The notes under the pieces are model-generated. The model saw only the letters and a program-made list of their open reading frames with translations, was not told where the DNA came from and made no database searches. The position numbers and the translations under genes were made by a program. From positions 62,001 through 126,000 of the forward strand of contig SLTK01000007.1 in assembly GCA_004347695.1 (NCBI GenBank): a DNA stretch of 64,000 nucleotides, given 5' to 3'. This DNA is from Chloroflexota bacterium. Its GTDB lineage: Bacteria; Chloroflexota; Anaerolineae; Anaerolineales; Anaerolineaceae. Below are positions 15,280 through 24,633 of the stretch, in pieces; the first letter of the stretch is position 1; every line of letters begins with the position of its first letter.

Positions 15280-17889
15280 ATGACCAAACTTGAAGACCAA
15301 CGATCTATTTCGTTTCCTGTGCAAGGGATGACCTGCGCATCCTGTGTATCGCACGTGGAAAACGCTTTGATGGAACTGCCTGGCGTCAGCGATGTAGTTG
15401 TAAACCTGGGCACTAACAAAGCAAGCTTGAGCTTTGATCCAACCCTGGCAAGCATTACAGATTTTCAGCATGCCATTTCAGATGCAGGGTACTCCGTGCC
15501 CACCCAGGAAACGAATTTGCATGTCTCTGGAATGACTTGCGCCTCATGTGTCGACCACGTGGAAAGAGCACTGAACGAATTACCCGGTGTCACCGGTGCG
15601 ACTGTTAACCTGGGACTCGAGAAAGCGCGCGTTCAGTATATTCCTGAGGTTGTGACGGCCTCCCAAATGAAGCGCGCGGTCCGAGACGTGGGCTATGAAG
15701 CTGTCGAGCAGGATACTGCGGTCGACAGCCTCGACCGGGAGCGAAAAGTCCGAGAAGATGAGATTCGCCGCCAGGGTCGAAACCTGATCGTTGCCGGGAT
15801 AATCGGCGTACTGGTGATGATCGGTACATTCTATGACATGCTCGGCCCGTTCCAGAGCATTGTCCCAAAATTTCTCTCCTACAAATGGGTCCTTGGGCTG
15901 CTGACAACCCCGATTGTGTTTGGACCAGGCCGTCAATTTTTTGTCAATTCGTGGCGCGGATTAAAACACGGCGTGACCGATATGAATCTGCTTTACGCTA
16001 CCGGTATTGGCGCCTCATATGGCATTGCGGTCATCAATACACTGTTTCCAAACGCCGGTTTTGGCGGTGAGGGTGCTACTTTTTTTGAGAGCGCCGCTCT
16101 ATTAACCGCGTTTATTGTATTGGGGCGTTGGCTGGAAGCTTTAACTCGCGGCCGAACCTCAGAAGCCATCCGCAAGCTGATGAAGCTCCAACCCAAGGTC
16201 GCTAACATCATCCGCAATGGCCATGAAATTTCTATTCCGGCTGATGAAGTCGAAACTGGAGATCTAATTGCAGTTCGTCCCGGCGAGTCGATCCCGGTTG
16301 ATGGGCTGGTCCAGGATGGCTACAGCGCGGTTGATGAATCGATGCTGACGGGTGAAAGCCTGCCCGTTGAAAAGAAAGCCGGCGATCCGGTGATCGGTGG
16401 AACCATCAACAAGACCGGAGCTTTCAAGTTTGTTGCCACCAAAGTCGGCAAGGATTCTGCGTTAGCCCAGATCATCAAGCTTGTAGAAGACGCACAGGCC
16501 AGCAAAGCGCCGATTCAGAAATTGGCCGATTGGGTCGCCGGCCATTTCATCCTTGGCGTGCACTTGCTGGCGGTACTGGTGTTTATCTTCTGGTTCTTCA
16601 TCGGTTACGACCTGTTTTTCGATGCAGGCAGCCGTTTCATCTTCTCACCGTTCGCCTTGGGCGATATTGGCGTCTTTGGCTTCTCGCTGCTGCTTTCAGT
16701 GACGGTCCTGGTCATTTCCTGCCCTTGCGCAGTTGGCCTGGCAACACCGAGCGCAATGATGGCTGGAACTGGCAAGGCAGCCGAGTTTGGCGTGCTTTTC
16801 AAAGGCGCGGAAGCCATCGAAAAAGCCAGCAAGATACAGACGATTGTTTTCGACAAAACTGGTACCTTGACCAAAGGCGAACCTTCGGTAACCGATATCG
16901 TTACCAATCCGGATGATAATGTCCCCGACAAGAGCCAGCAGATGAAAATCCTGCGCTTCACAGCCATCGCCGAACAAAATAGCGAGCATCCGCTTGGAGA
17001 AGCGATCGTGCGCGGAGCGAATACAAATGATTTAGACCTTTCTGCACCCGAATGGTTCAACTCCATCCCTGGCCACGGAGTTGAAGCAAAAATCGAAGGC
17101 ATTTCTGTTCTGGTGGGTAACCGCAAGTTGATGAGCGAAAGATCAATCGATTTCCGCGCCTTGATGTCTCAGGCCGAAAAACTGGAAACCGAAGGAAAAA
17201 CAGTCATGTTTGTGGCGCTGGATGGCCAGCCGGCTGGCTTGATTGCGGTCGCGGACACCCTCAAAGAGACATCGGTCGAAGCCATTCGACGCTTGCGTCA
17301 AATGAAGTTGGAAACTGTAATGATCACTGGCGACAATCGCCGCACTGCCGAAGCAATCGCCCGTCAGGTCGGCATCGACCAGGTTTTAGCCGAAGTTTTG
17401 CCCCAGGATAAGGCTGAAGAAGTCAAAAAATTACAGGCCCTGGGCAAACGGGTGGTGATGGTTGGGGATGGCGTTAATGACGCTCCAGCGCTGGCGCAAG
17501 CAGAGGTCGGAATTGCCATCGGATCAGGAACGGATGTTGCTAAAGAAACTGGAGATGTCATTCTCATCAAGTCGGATTTGAATGACGTGATTGTTGCCCT
17601 GGAAGTGGCGCGAGCCACCATGAACAAAGTGAAACAGAACCTTTTCTGGGCGTTCATCTATAACACTTTGGGTATTCCTCTGGCAGCCGGTTTCCTATAT
17701 CCTGCCCTCCGCCTGGTCGTCAGCCCGGAAGTAGCATCAGCCTTTATGGCCATCAGCTCAGTCTCAGTTACGCTCAATACGCTATTGCTGAAAGGATTTT
17801 CACCCTCTACACAGCGTAAAGGAAAGAATACAGGTCAGGGTACGGTTACGGCCAATCAGTTCTCCGCATCGACCACAAGCAGCGACTGA
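15280..17889 (+). CDS. copA: Cu(+)-exporting P-type ATPase CopA
   Basis: 869 residues. Two N-terminal heavy-metal domains with GMTCASC (C19/C22 and C87/C90), eight TM helices, actuator TGES, membrane CPC at 481-483, phosphorylation D525 in DKTGT, the HP motif (SEHPLGEA) and [12 protein letters not shown]7/8 residues (YN, MAISS) fit the copper subgroup PIB-1. It exports cytosolic Cu(I) with ATP. Encoded in the csoR operon and followed by a small membrane protein. Confidence 0.95.
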   Translation: MTKLEDQRSISFPVQGMTCASCVSHVENALMELPGVSDVVVNLGTNKASLSFDPTLASITDFQHAISDAGYSVPTQETNLHVSGMTCASCVDHVERALNELPGVTGATVNLGLEKARVQYIPEVVTASQMKRAVRDVGYEAVEQDTAVDSLDRERKVREDEIRRQGRNLIVAGIIGVLVMIGTFYDMLGPFQSIVPKFLSYKWVLGLLTTPIVFGPGRQFFVNSWRGLKHGVTDMNLLYATGIGASYGIAVINTLFPNAGFGGEGATFFESAALLTAFIVLGRWLEALTRGRTSEAIRKLMKLQPKVANIIRNGHEISIPADEVETGDLIAVRPGESIPVDGLVQDGYSAVDESMLTGESLPVEKKAGDPVIGGTINKTGAFKFVATKVGKDSALAQIIKLVEDAQASKAPIQKLADWVAGHFILGVHLLAVLVFIFWFFIGYDLFFDAGSRFIFSPFALGDIGVFGFSLLLSVTVLVISCPCAVGLATPSAMMAGTGKAAEFGVLFKGAEAIEKASKIQTIVFDKTGTLTKGEPSVTDIVTNPDDNVPDKSQQMKILRFTAIAEQNSEHPLGEAIVRGANTNDLDLSAPEWFNSIPGHGVEAKIEGISVLVGNRKLMSERSIDFRALMSQAEKLETEGKTVMFVALDGQPAGLIAVADTLKETSVEAIRRLRQMKLETVMITGDNRRTAEAIARQVGIDQVLAEVLPQDKAEEVKKLQALGKRVVMVGDGVNDAPALAQAEVGIAIGSGTDVAKETGDVILIKSDLNDVIVALEVARATMNKVKQNLFWAFIYNTLGIPLAAGFLYPALRLVVSPEVASAFMAISSVSVTLNTLLLKGFSPSTQRKGKNTGQGTVTANQFSASTTSSD

Positions 17890-17913
17890 ATCAACCGAGG
17901 AGAGGAAGATATC

Positions 17914-18147
17914 ATGGAAACCGAAAATCTCGAAAAAGAAATTGCGCGTAAGAGTGCGATTGTCTATCTGGCAATAACCGCCATAATGGCCTTACTTTTC
18001 TTTGTCATTACCGGTCTTATGGGGACCTACCCAATGGTAGCAAGAATCGGCGGTGTGATGTGGATCAGTTTATTAACCCTGATCGTCTCTATGCCGCTCG
18101 TAATTTCCTACATGAAGAAGAAAGTAAAAGGGACAAAGAGAAATTGA
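17914..18147 (+). CDS. small two-helix membrane protein downstream of copA
   Basis: 77 residues, an acidic amphipathic start (METENLEKEIARK), two TM helices and a basic tail (KKKVKGTKRN). GAGGAGAGG precedes the ATG, 24 bases after the copA stop, so it is in the copper operon; a terminator follows at 18203. Unknown family; it could be a small ATPase partner. Confidence 0.7.
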   Translation: METENLEKEIARKSAIVYLAITAIMALLFFVITGLMGTYPMVARIGGVMWISLLTLIVSMPLVISYMKKKVKGTKRN

Positions 18148-18183
18148 CCCATTTCAATAATTGTTTATAATTATGACCTAAAT

Positions 18184-18197
18184 AGGCATAATTACCC
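18184..18197. promoter_or_regulatory. recurrent motif AGGCATAATTACCC, copy 2
   Basis: Second of three near-identical 14-mers. It lies 104 bases before the multicopper oxidase start and directly before the terminator of the copA operon. Shares AGGCATAATTACC with copy 1 and 12 of 14 bases with copy 3. Confidence 0.4.
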
Positions 18198-18202
18198 ATA
18201 GG

Positions 18203-18245
18203 AATTCCCGCCAAATAGCGCTTCGTTTTTGGCGGGAATTTTCTT
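18203..18245 (+). terminator. intrinsic terminator of the csoR-copA operon
   Basis: Perfect 13-bp stem AATTCCCGCCAAA / TTTGGCGGGAATT followed by TTCTT. Confidence 0.85.
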
Positions 18246-18301
18246 AACATCGGTAAGGCTCATTTCATTCAAAACAGTCGATTTACAAATGGAGAGCATA
18301 G

Positions 18302-19375
18302 ATGAAATCGTTATTCAAAATTGGAATTTTATTCGCGTTAGTTTTTTTGTTAGCGGCCTGCTCAACCGACAAGGGTGCCTTTGCTTCACCCACTGCGCAG
18401 GTCGGTAGCAGTTCTGAGATGGGCGCCACTGCCACGCCTGGAAGTATGAGCAGCGTTGAAGGGAGTCACATGATGGAACCCATCAATGGAGAAAACCTTG
18501 AATTCGTTCCCGATGCAAAGGGCGGACAATTATTAGCTTTTAAAAATGATGGCGATACGAAAGTGTTCGAACTTACCGCTAAAGCAGTTAAATGGCCTAT
18601 CTTGCAGGATGTTGTGGCAACGGCCTGGACTTATAACGGCACGGTTCCCGGCCCAATGATCCGGGTCCCAGAAGGCGATAAGGTTCGCATCGTTTTCAAA
18701 AACGAACTTCCCCAACCCACAACCATTCATTGGCACGGGATAGCCGTGCCCAACGCCATGGATGGAATTCCGGACGTCACTCAAAAACCGATCCAACCTG
18801 GCGAGACTTTTATCTATGAGTTTGTCGCCAGTCCGGCAGGTACTTTTATGTACCACTCCCATTATGAAGGGGACCTGCAGGTTTCCGCCGGATTATATGC
18901 GCCGTTTATTATTGATCCAAAAGAACCCGCTTCACCCCAACCAGACGTCGATGTAAACCTGATGGTCTCGGAGATGCTGATCAAGGGTGGACAAACTTAT
19001 GCTGCCATGCCAATGGCCGGCATGGAACCGAATTACTTTACGATCAATGGGAAAGCTTTTCCGGAGACTGAAACCATTCAGGTCAAAAAAGTGCAGTTGG
19101 TTCGGATACGCATAGCGGCGATCGGCCAATTCGTCCACCCATTTCATTTACATGGAGTGCCATTCAAGATCGTCGCGACCGACGGCCATCCGGTTCCTGA
19201 AGCAGCACAACTGACAAAAGACACCGTTTTGGTCTCACCCGGCGAGCGCTATGACATAGAGTTCGTGGCTACCGAGGTCGGCCAGTGGATGCTGCACTGT
19301 CATATCCTCCACCATACTACCAACGACAACGTCGAACCTGGCGGTTTGATGTTGATGATCAATGTCACCGACTAA
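18302..19375 (+). CDS. two-domain multicopper oxidase lipoprotein
   Basis: 357 residues with a lipoprotein signal (LLAAC, lipidated Cys about 20) and a Ser/Met-rich linker. The copper motifs are HWHG and HSH in domain 1 and HPFHLHG and HCHILHH in domain 2. The type-1 copper Cys is thus in domain 2 (HCH), while domain 1 has Ser at the equivalent place (YHSH). This is a two-domain (small laccase-like) enzyme rather than the usual three-domain CueO. Probably an outward-facing cuprous oxidase. The strongly spaced GGAGAG precedes the ATG; a YtkA-like lipoprotein follows. Two-domain nitrite reductase is the alternative. Confidence 0.88.
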   Translation: MKSLFKIGILFALVFLLAACSTDKGAFASPTAQVGSSSEMGATATPGSMSSVEGSHMMEPINGENLEFVPDAKGGQLLAFKNDGDTKVFELTAKAVKWPILQDVVATAWTYNGTVPGPMIRVPEGDKVRIVFKNELPQPTTIHWHGIAVPNAMDGIPDVTQKPIQPGETFIYEFVASPAGTFMYHSHYEGDLQVSAGLYAPFIIDPKEPASPQPDVDVNLMVSEMLIKGGQTYAAMPMAGMEPNYFTINGKAFPETETIQVKKVQLVRIRIAAIGQFVHPFHLHGVPFKIVATDGHPVPEAAQLTKDTVLVSPGERYDIEFVATEVGQWMLHCHILHHTTNDNVEPGGLMLMINVTD

Positions 19376-19409
19376 TTTTTAACCAATTCATCCAAGGAGA
19401 TGACCAACC

Positions 19410-19799
19410 ATGCGACCTTTAAAAGCAGTGTTCGCTCTATCGATCGGATTGACCCTCCTTTTAACCGCGTGTTCCGGCGTGGGGAGCGTTGCGCCAGCCC
19501 AGACTACCGTCGCGGTAACCATGAATGTTTTACCGGACCCACCGGTCGTTGGGGATGTGCTGCTATATTTTAATGTTGTCGATGACCAGGGACAACCGGT
19601 CACCGGTGCAGAGGTTAATGTAATGGCCGATCACACCGATATGAGCGGAATGACCATGCAGGGAACTGCAACCGACCAGGGGAAGGGAATTTACGCCATA
19701 ACCACCAACTTTTCGATGACAGGCCAGTGGAAGATTACCGTTCAGGTGAAAACGTCCGCCATCGATCATAGTGAGGATTTCAACGTGGAAATACGTTAA
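19410..19799 (+). CDS. YtkA/FixH-like lipoprotein
   Basis: 129 residues: a lipoprotein signal (LLLTACSG) and an Ig-like beta domain of the YtkA type (VVGDVLLYF, GQPVTGAEV, GQWKITVQV). A DHTDMSGMTM segment provides His/Met residues that in this family are associated with copper handling. It lies 34 bases after the multicopper oxidase with AAGGAGATG before the ATG, so the two are probably co-transcribed and act at the outer face of the membrane. Confidence 0.82.
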   Translation: MRPLKAVFALSIGLTLLLTACSGVGSVAPAQTTVAVTMNVLPDPPVVGDVLLYFNVVDDQGQPVTGAEVNVMADHTDMSGMTMQGTATDQGKGIYAITTNFSMTGQWKITVQVKTSAIDHSEDFNVEIR

Positions 19800-19883
19800 G
19801 GGATATTCCCTTCGTATTCGATTCAACATTTCATGCTGTATAGAGGACGCGGGATTTAAAATCGTTAAGAGAGGAGGAAAGCC

Positions 19884-21260
19884 TTATCGCTTGGCAGGCA
19901 AGACGATGCGGATAATCAGACCTCCGGTCGATCGCTTCAATGCCCGGATCGTTCCGCCCTGGGCTTCGACAAGCTGCTTGGTAATAGCCAAACCTAACCC
20001 GGAGCCGCCGCTTGAACGGGTCCGAGACTTCTCCTCCCTCCAGAAGCGGTTAAAGATAAGCGCAAGATCCTCTTCGGCAACCCCGGGTCCCTCATCCATT
20101 ACATCGATTTCGACGCCATCAGTGCTTTTGCGAACTACAAGATCGATCATGGTGTTTGGCGGTGCGTAACGCAAAGCATTGTCCAGCAGGTTACTGATGC
20201 CCTGTTCAAGGCGTTGCGGGTCCACCTGCACACGGGGAACATCTGCATCGATAACCGGTCGAAGGGTAATAGAATGCTCTGAAGCCTGAGCTGTGAATAG
20301 ATCGATAACCCTTTGGATGAGCGGCCCAATCTCAACATCGCGGACTTCAAAATGCAATTGGTGTGCATCGGCCAGCGCAAGAATGCGCAGATCCTCGACC
20401 AGTCTCTCAAGAAAATAGGTTTCTGCCAGGGCTGGGGCAATGACTTCCTGTGAAAGCGGGTAAACACCGTCCATCACACCCTCCAGGCGGCCGCGCAGTA
20501 CGGTCAGCGGCGTGCGCAGCTCGTGGGCAATGTCAGCAAACAAGTTGCGCCGTTCATTATCAGTGCGTTCGAGAGCTTCAGCCATACTGTTAAAGCCCTC
20601 CGAAAGAGTATGCAGGTCATCATTGTGTTTATGAATCGGTACCCGCACAGAAAGATCGCCTTTGGCAACCGCCTGGGTTGCGCCGATAACTTCTGAAAGC
20701 GGACTGACAAGACGATTCAAAAGGAGCATACCAATAACAAGGATGATGATGCCTGTAACGATCGAAAATAAGAGGACAGAGAGGATCAAACGTGTAGCAA
20801 GTGACCAACCAGGCGGAAAAGGCGGATTTTTAATATATAGTTTTCCAATGATTCGATCAGATGCCGTCAGATTCATCGCTTTAGCGTTCTCATCGGGCTG
20901 GTAAACGGACCCAATAGCAGGAGCGGTGATTGCTCCATCTTCAAGTACGACCCGCCCCGTATGATCGACAAGGATTGTATTTTCCCAGAGACTTCTTCTG
21001 GTATGCTCAAAAATACCGGGCCGCACCTTGGCAACGTTTTCAACGCCTTCCCAGGACCCGTTGCCAAGAAAATACCCCTCAAGGATTGCCGCTGTTGGAG
21101 AGTTTAGATAGGGATTATTGCGGGTTTCGCGGCTCAGTTGGTCAGCCATGAATCCCAGATTGATCAAAACCGTTAAACCAAACACAACAGCAATCGCCCG
21201 GACAACAAAGAGTACCAGACGCCGCCGGATTATTTTGGTAGAAAGCGCAATATCATTCAT
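19884..21260 (-). CDS. sensor histidine kinase
   Basis: 458 residues: TM1, an extracytoplasmic domain of about 140 residues, TM2, HAMP (LVSPLSEVIGA), HisKA with IAHELRTPLTVL and HATPase (NLLDNALRY, DEGPGVAEEDL, GGSGLGLAI). It is last in the operon pump-membrane protein-regulator-kinase and overlaps the response regulator by 8 bases. Its loop is not Met-rich, unlike the kinase at 9725, so its signal is probably different. Confidence 0.92.
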   Translation of the reverse strand: MNDIALSTKIIRRRLVLFVVRAIAVVFGLTVLINLGFMADQLSRETRNNPYLNSPTAAILEGYFLGNGSWEGVENVAKVRPGIFEHTRRSLWENTILVDHTGRVVLEDGAITAPAIGSVYQPDENAKAMNLTASDRIIGKLYIKNPPFPPGWSLATRLILSVLLFSIVTGIIILVIGMLLLNRLVSPLSEVIGATQAVAKGDLSVRVPIHKHNDDLHTLSEGFNSMAEALERTDNERRNLFADIAHELRTPLTVLRGRLEGVMDGVYPLSQEVIAPALAETYFLERLVEDLRILALADAHQLHFEVRDVEIGPLIQRVIDLFTAQASEHSITLRPVIDADVPRVQVDPQRLEQGISNLLDNALRYAPPNTMIDLVVRKSTDGVEIDVMDEGPGVAEEDLALIFNRFWREEKSRTRSSGGSGLGLAITKQLVEAQGGTIRALKRSTGGLIIRIVLPAKR

Positions 21261-21948
21261 GCGGTTTTTCGATCAATTTGTAGCCCACGCCATGCACGGT
21301 CTGGATGTACCGAAGGGACTCATCCGTCGGTTCAATTTTTCGCCGGATATTTCGGATGTGGGAGTCGATGGCGCGTTCATAACTTTCAAAGCTGACTCCT
21401 CGAACCGCAGTCAACAACTGGGCGCGGGAAAATATCCTTCCAGGGTAGGCCGCCAGGGTTGCCAGGATCTCGAACTCAGTAGGCGTAAGAGAGACCTCGC
21501 GATCAGGCGTGACAACAACATAGCGGTTGCGATCGAGAGTCAGGTCCCCGGCATGAAGAATAGAGGAAGTCGCTGACGAGGATGTACGTCGTAGCAGTGT
21601 GCGAACGCGCGCCACCAGTTCCCGGGGGCTGAATGGCTTGGTGATATAGTCGTCAGCGCCCAGCTCAAGTCCAATCAGCTTGTCAGTTTCTTCGACGCGA
21701 GCCGTCAGCATAATGATCGGCACATCGCTTTCACGCCGCAGTTCCCGGCATACATCAAAGCCATCCATGCCGGGAAGCATGAGGTCCAAAACGATTAAAT
21801 CGGGATGTGCTTGCCGGGCGCTTGAAAGTCCCGAAGGGCCGTCAAAGGCCTGCAAGACTTCATATCCAGCCGCCTTCAAATAATCACGGCTGATGTCAAC
21901 GATTTTAGGTTCATCGTCTATAACCAGAATTTTCTTTGCCACAATCAT
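21253..21948 (-). CDS. OmpR-family response regulator
   Basis: About 231 residues: receiver (VIDDEPK, D in LDLMLPGMDG, K in TKPFSPRE) and OmpR-type winged helix (SLTPTEFEILATL, IDSHIRNIRRKI, VHGVGYK). Candidate starts are ATG 21963, ATG 21948 and GTG 21942; 21948 is chosen by alignment to family N-termini. Partner of the downstream kinase; likely controls the upstream MacAB-like pump genes. Confidence 0.9.
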   Translation of the reverse strand: MIVAKKILVIDDEPKIVDISRDYLKAAGYEVLQAFDGPSGLSSARQAHPDLIVLDLMLPGMDGFDVCRELRRESDVPIIMLTARVEETDKLIGLELGADDYITKPFSPRELVARVRTLLRRTSSSATSSILHAGDLTLDRNRYVVVTPDREVSLTPTEFEILATLAAYPGRIFSRAQLLTAVRGVSFESYERAIDSHIRNIRRKIEPTDESLRYIQTVHGVGYKLIEKPHE

Positions 21949-22048
21949 CCCATTATGACACATTTCAGGCGCAAGCTACAGGATACAAAGCACAGACGGT
22001 TGTAAACCCGAAAAAGGCTTTGACAGAAAAGTTTAGCACCCGGAGATA

Positions 22049-22615
22049 TTATTGGTCATCATCTTCATCATCGTCATCTACCAATTCTGACGCCGGGTTA
22101 TAGACTTTTCGGGCAGATGGCAAGAGAAGTAAAACGATCACTGTGACAGCAAGGACCACCTTGATCAAGGATTGAGCATAAGACAGCGTTACTGCAAAGC
22201 GGAATAAGCCGAACAGACTCGTCAGCCCAATCAATGAGGCCAATACAATTGCCAGCACAACGCCCCATTTCTTGCGTTTGTGGATGCCTGTGACGGCAAC
22301 CGCGCCGATCAGCAATCCAGCCAGGTTGAGGCCAGTGCCCAGCCAGCGTACGACCCCGAACACACCGGTCAAACCGCCAGCCTGGGAAAAGTTGCCTCCC
22401 CGGCCCTGAAAATTTTCGGGAGGTTGGAACGAACCGTCTTCGAGGGAACCGCGCGGCAGACCGCTGCCCATCCGCCCCCCGGAAATTGGATTGCCGCTGA
22501 AGCCGGCATTCACCCAGCCAAGATTGGTGGCAAGCGACCATCCAGCGCCGATCAAGACCAGAAGGATAAGGCCAATACTTGCAACCGTCAGGATTTTAGA
22601 ACCTTTTGAATTCAT
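22049..22615 (-). CDS. membrane protein with acidic tail, unknown function
   Basis: 188 residues: TM1, a Gly/Ser/Gln-rich outer loop (about 35-80), three more TM helices and a strikingly acidic C-terminus (VDDDDEDDDQ). GGAG precedes the ATG. It sits between a MacB-like permease and the two-component system on the same strand. The location suggests an accessory or signalling role for the pump, but no family was recognised. Confidence 0.7.
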   Translation of the reverse strand: MNSKGSKILTVASIGLILLVLIGAGWSLATNLGWVNAGFSGNPISGGRMGSGLPRGSLEDGSFQPPENFQGRGGNFSQAGGLTGVFGVVRWLGTGLNLAGLLIGAVAVTGIHKRKKWGVVLAIVLASLIGLTSLFGLFRFAVTLSYAQSLIKVVLAVTVIVLLLLPSARKVYNPASELVDDDDEDDDQ

Positions 22616-22636
22616 AGCTGATCACTCCTCTGTAAT

Positions 22637-23860
22637 TTATTCATACCTCAAAGCCTCGATGGGCCGCAATCCCGCGGCTTGATACGCCGGGTAGATGCCA
22701 AAGAAAAGGCCAACCAAAGCCGCTGAACTGAAGGCCAAAAGGACAGTGTCCACCGTTACCGTTGCGGCGATAAGCCCGCTGAGGGAGACTACCCATGCAA
22801 TCGTAACGCCCAGCAGTGTGCCGAGCAAACCGCCAAGAATCGAAAGGGTGAGCGTTTCGACCAGAAATTGGGCAAGAATAATATTACGTCTTGCCCCGAC
22901 TGCTTTACGCAAACCGATTTCACGCGTCCTTTCGCGAACGGAAACAAGGGTTATGTTCATGATGCCAATTCCGCCCACCAGCAGTGAGATTGCCGCGATA
23001 GCGCCGAGCAGCGCAGTCAGGGTGCCGGTAATACTGCTCAGAGTGGAAAGCATTTGAGATTGACTGGTCACCGAAAACCCAAGGTCGTCACGCAGCGTCA
23101 GGCTGTGTTCCCGGCGGAGTGTATATTCCACCTTCGCAATGATGCTATCCACCTGTTCCGCATCAAGCGCCGAGAGGGTGATTCCGGAAAGCGTGCGCCT
23201 GCCCCCACTAAAGGCTCTGCCGCCGAAGAGTCGGCTATAGCCTGTTTCCAGGGGAATAAGAACAACATCGTCCTGTGAGGAAAAGCCGCTGGTACCCTTA
23301 GAGGCCAGCACACCAACAACCGAAAACGAGATACCGTTGATCTGAATATCCCGTCCAAGCGGGTTAAGGCCAGCAAACAAGTCCTGCGAAGTTTGAGACC
23401 CGATAACCGCTACCCGCGCCTCTCCCAGGTTATCCTGCTGGGTAATGAAGCGTCCCCTGGAAACGGTATAGGCATTGACCGATGCAAAATTTGACGTGAC
23501 GCCGGTAACGGAGTAATCTGCCTGGCGATCACCATTGACTACGCTGGCTTGAATCTGGAAGTAGGGAGTCGTTTTGGCCAGGCTTCCTACTTCTTCTTCG
23601 ATGGTTTCGTAATCGGCATAGAATAATGTTTGCGTTGTACTCCCGGCTTCGCGAAAGAAACGGGCTGTTGAGACAGTGATTACGTTGGTTCCCAGACCCT
23701 CTACCTGGCTGGTGATGCCGCTGGTGGCTCCTTTGCCAACAGCCATCAGGGCTACCACGGCTGCAACTCCGATGATGATTCCCAACATGGTCAATCCGGA
23801 GCGCAATTTATTGGCGGTCAAAGCGCGCAAAGCGATGCGGAAATTCTCGAAAAAGTTCAT
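22637..23860 (-). CDS. MacB-type ABC permease
   Basis: 407 residues: N-terminal TM (ALTANKLRSGLTMLGIIIGVAA), an extracytoplasmic MacB core domain, three C-terminal TM helices with the RTREIGLRKAVGA loop. Overlaps the ATPase gene by 4 bases (ATGA). With the ATPase and the membrane-fusion protein it forms a MacAB-like tripartite-type exporter; in a monoderm-like cell the fusion protein would face outward without a TolC partner. Confidence 0.92.
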   Translation of the reverse strand: MNFFENFRIALRALTANKLRSGLTMLGIIIGVAAVVALMAVGKGATSGITSQVEGLGTNVITVSTARFFREAGSTTQTLFYADYETIEEEVGSLAKTTPYFQIQASVVNGDRQADYSVTGVTSNFASVNAYTVSRGRFITQQDNLGEARVAVIGSQTSQDLFAGLNPLGRDIQINGISFSVVGVLASKGTSGFSSQDDVVLIPLETGYSRLFGGRAFSGGRRTLSGITLSALDAEQVDSIIAKVEYTLRREHSLTLRDDLGFSVTSQSQMLSTLSSITGTLTALLGAIAAISLLVGGIGIMNITLVSVRERTREIGLRKAVGARRNIILAQFLVETLTLSILGGLLGTLLGVTIAWVVSLSGLIAATVTVDTVLLAFSSAALVGLFFGIYPAYQAAGLRPIEALRYE

Positions 23861-24621
23861 AAAACCTGACCTGCCTTTCCCTCATCCCGATGCGCCGGAG
23901 CAAGAACATCGTCCAGTCTTGGCATTCCAGCCTCGATTGGGTTTTCTACCTTCTCGTCACCGACTATCTTGCCGTCTTCGATCTTGATGATGCGGTTGGT
24001 GTGGCGGGCAATAAAGGAATCATGGGTGACGTAAACCACGGTTTGACCTCGTTCGCGGTTCAAATTTTGAAAGATGCGAATGATGTCAGCCCCGGTATGG
24101 GTATCCAGATTTCCCGTCGGTTCGTCTGCCAGCAATAAGGATGGCTCGTTTACCAGAGCGCGGGCAATGGCAACTCGCTGTTGTTCGCCGCCTGAGAGTT
24201 GGTTGGGATGGTGCCGGGAACGATCGGATAAACCGACAATCTCCAGCGCAGACTGAGCCTTTTCTTGCCGGGTTTTGCCCTTGACGCCATTATAAGAAAG
24301 CGGCAGCATGACGTTTTCTAAAGCTGACGTCCGCGGCAGCAAGTTGAATTGTTGGAAGACAAAACCAATCTTGCGGCTGCGAATCATTGCCAGTTGATTG
24401 TCGCTCAATTTCTCCATCGCCTGCCCATCCATGCGGTAAGTCCCTTTGGTCGGCGTGTCAAGGCAACCCAGAATGGCCATCAACGTGCTTTTCCCTGAAC
24501 CAGAAGGGCCAACAATGGCAACCATTTCGCCATCTTGAATTTGCAAAGATACGCCGTCGAGCGCGCGAACTTTGGAATCACCAAGCCTGTATATCTTTTT
24601 TAAATTCTCTACTTCGATCAT
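23857..24621 (-). CDS. MacB-type ABC ATPase
   Basis: 254 residues: Walker [10 protein letters not shown], signature [15 protein letters not shown], Walker B LLLADEPT, switch His VTHDSF. Belongs to the MacB/LolD ATPase group. Middle gene of the fusion protein-ATPase-permease operon. A C-terminal extension of about 25 residues is of unknown use. Confidence 0.93.
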   Translation of the reverse strand: MIEVENLKKIYRLGDSKVRALDGVSLQIQDGEMVAIVGPSGSGKSTLMAILGCLDTPTKGTYRMDGQAMEKLSDNQLAMIRSRKIGFVFQQFNLLPRTSALENVMLPLSYNGVKGKTRQEKAQSALEIVGLSDRSRHHPNQLSGGEQQRVAIARALVNEPSLLLADEPTGNLDTHTGADIIRIFQNLNRERGQTVVYVTHDSFIARHTNRIIKIEDGKIVGDEKVENPIEAGMPRLDDVLAPAHRDEGKAGQVL

Positions 24622-24633
24622 CTCAGGTCCTTA

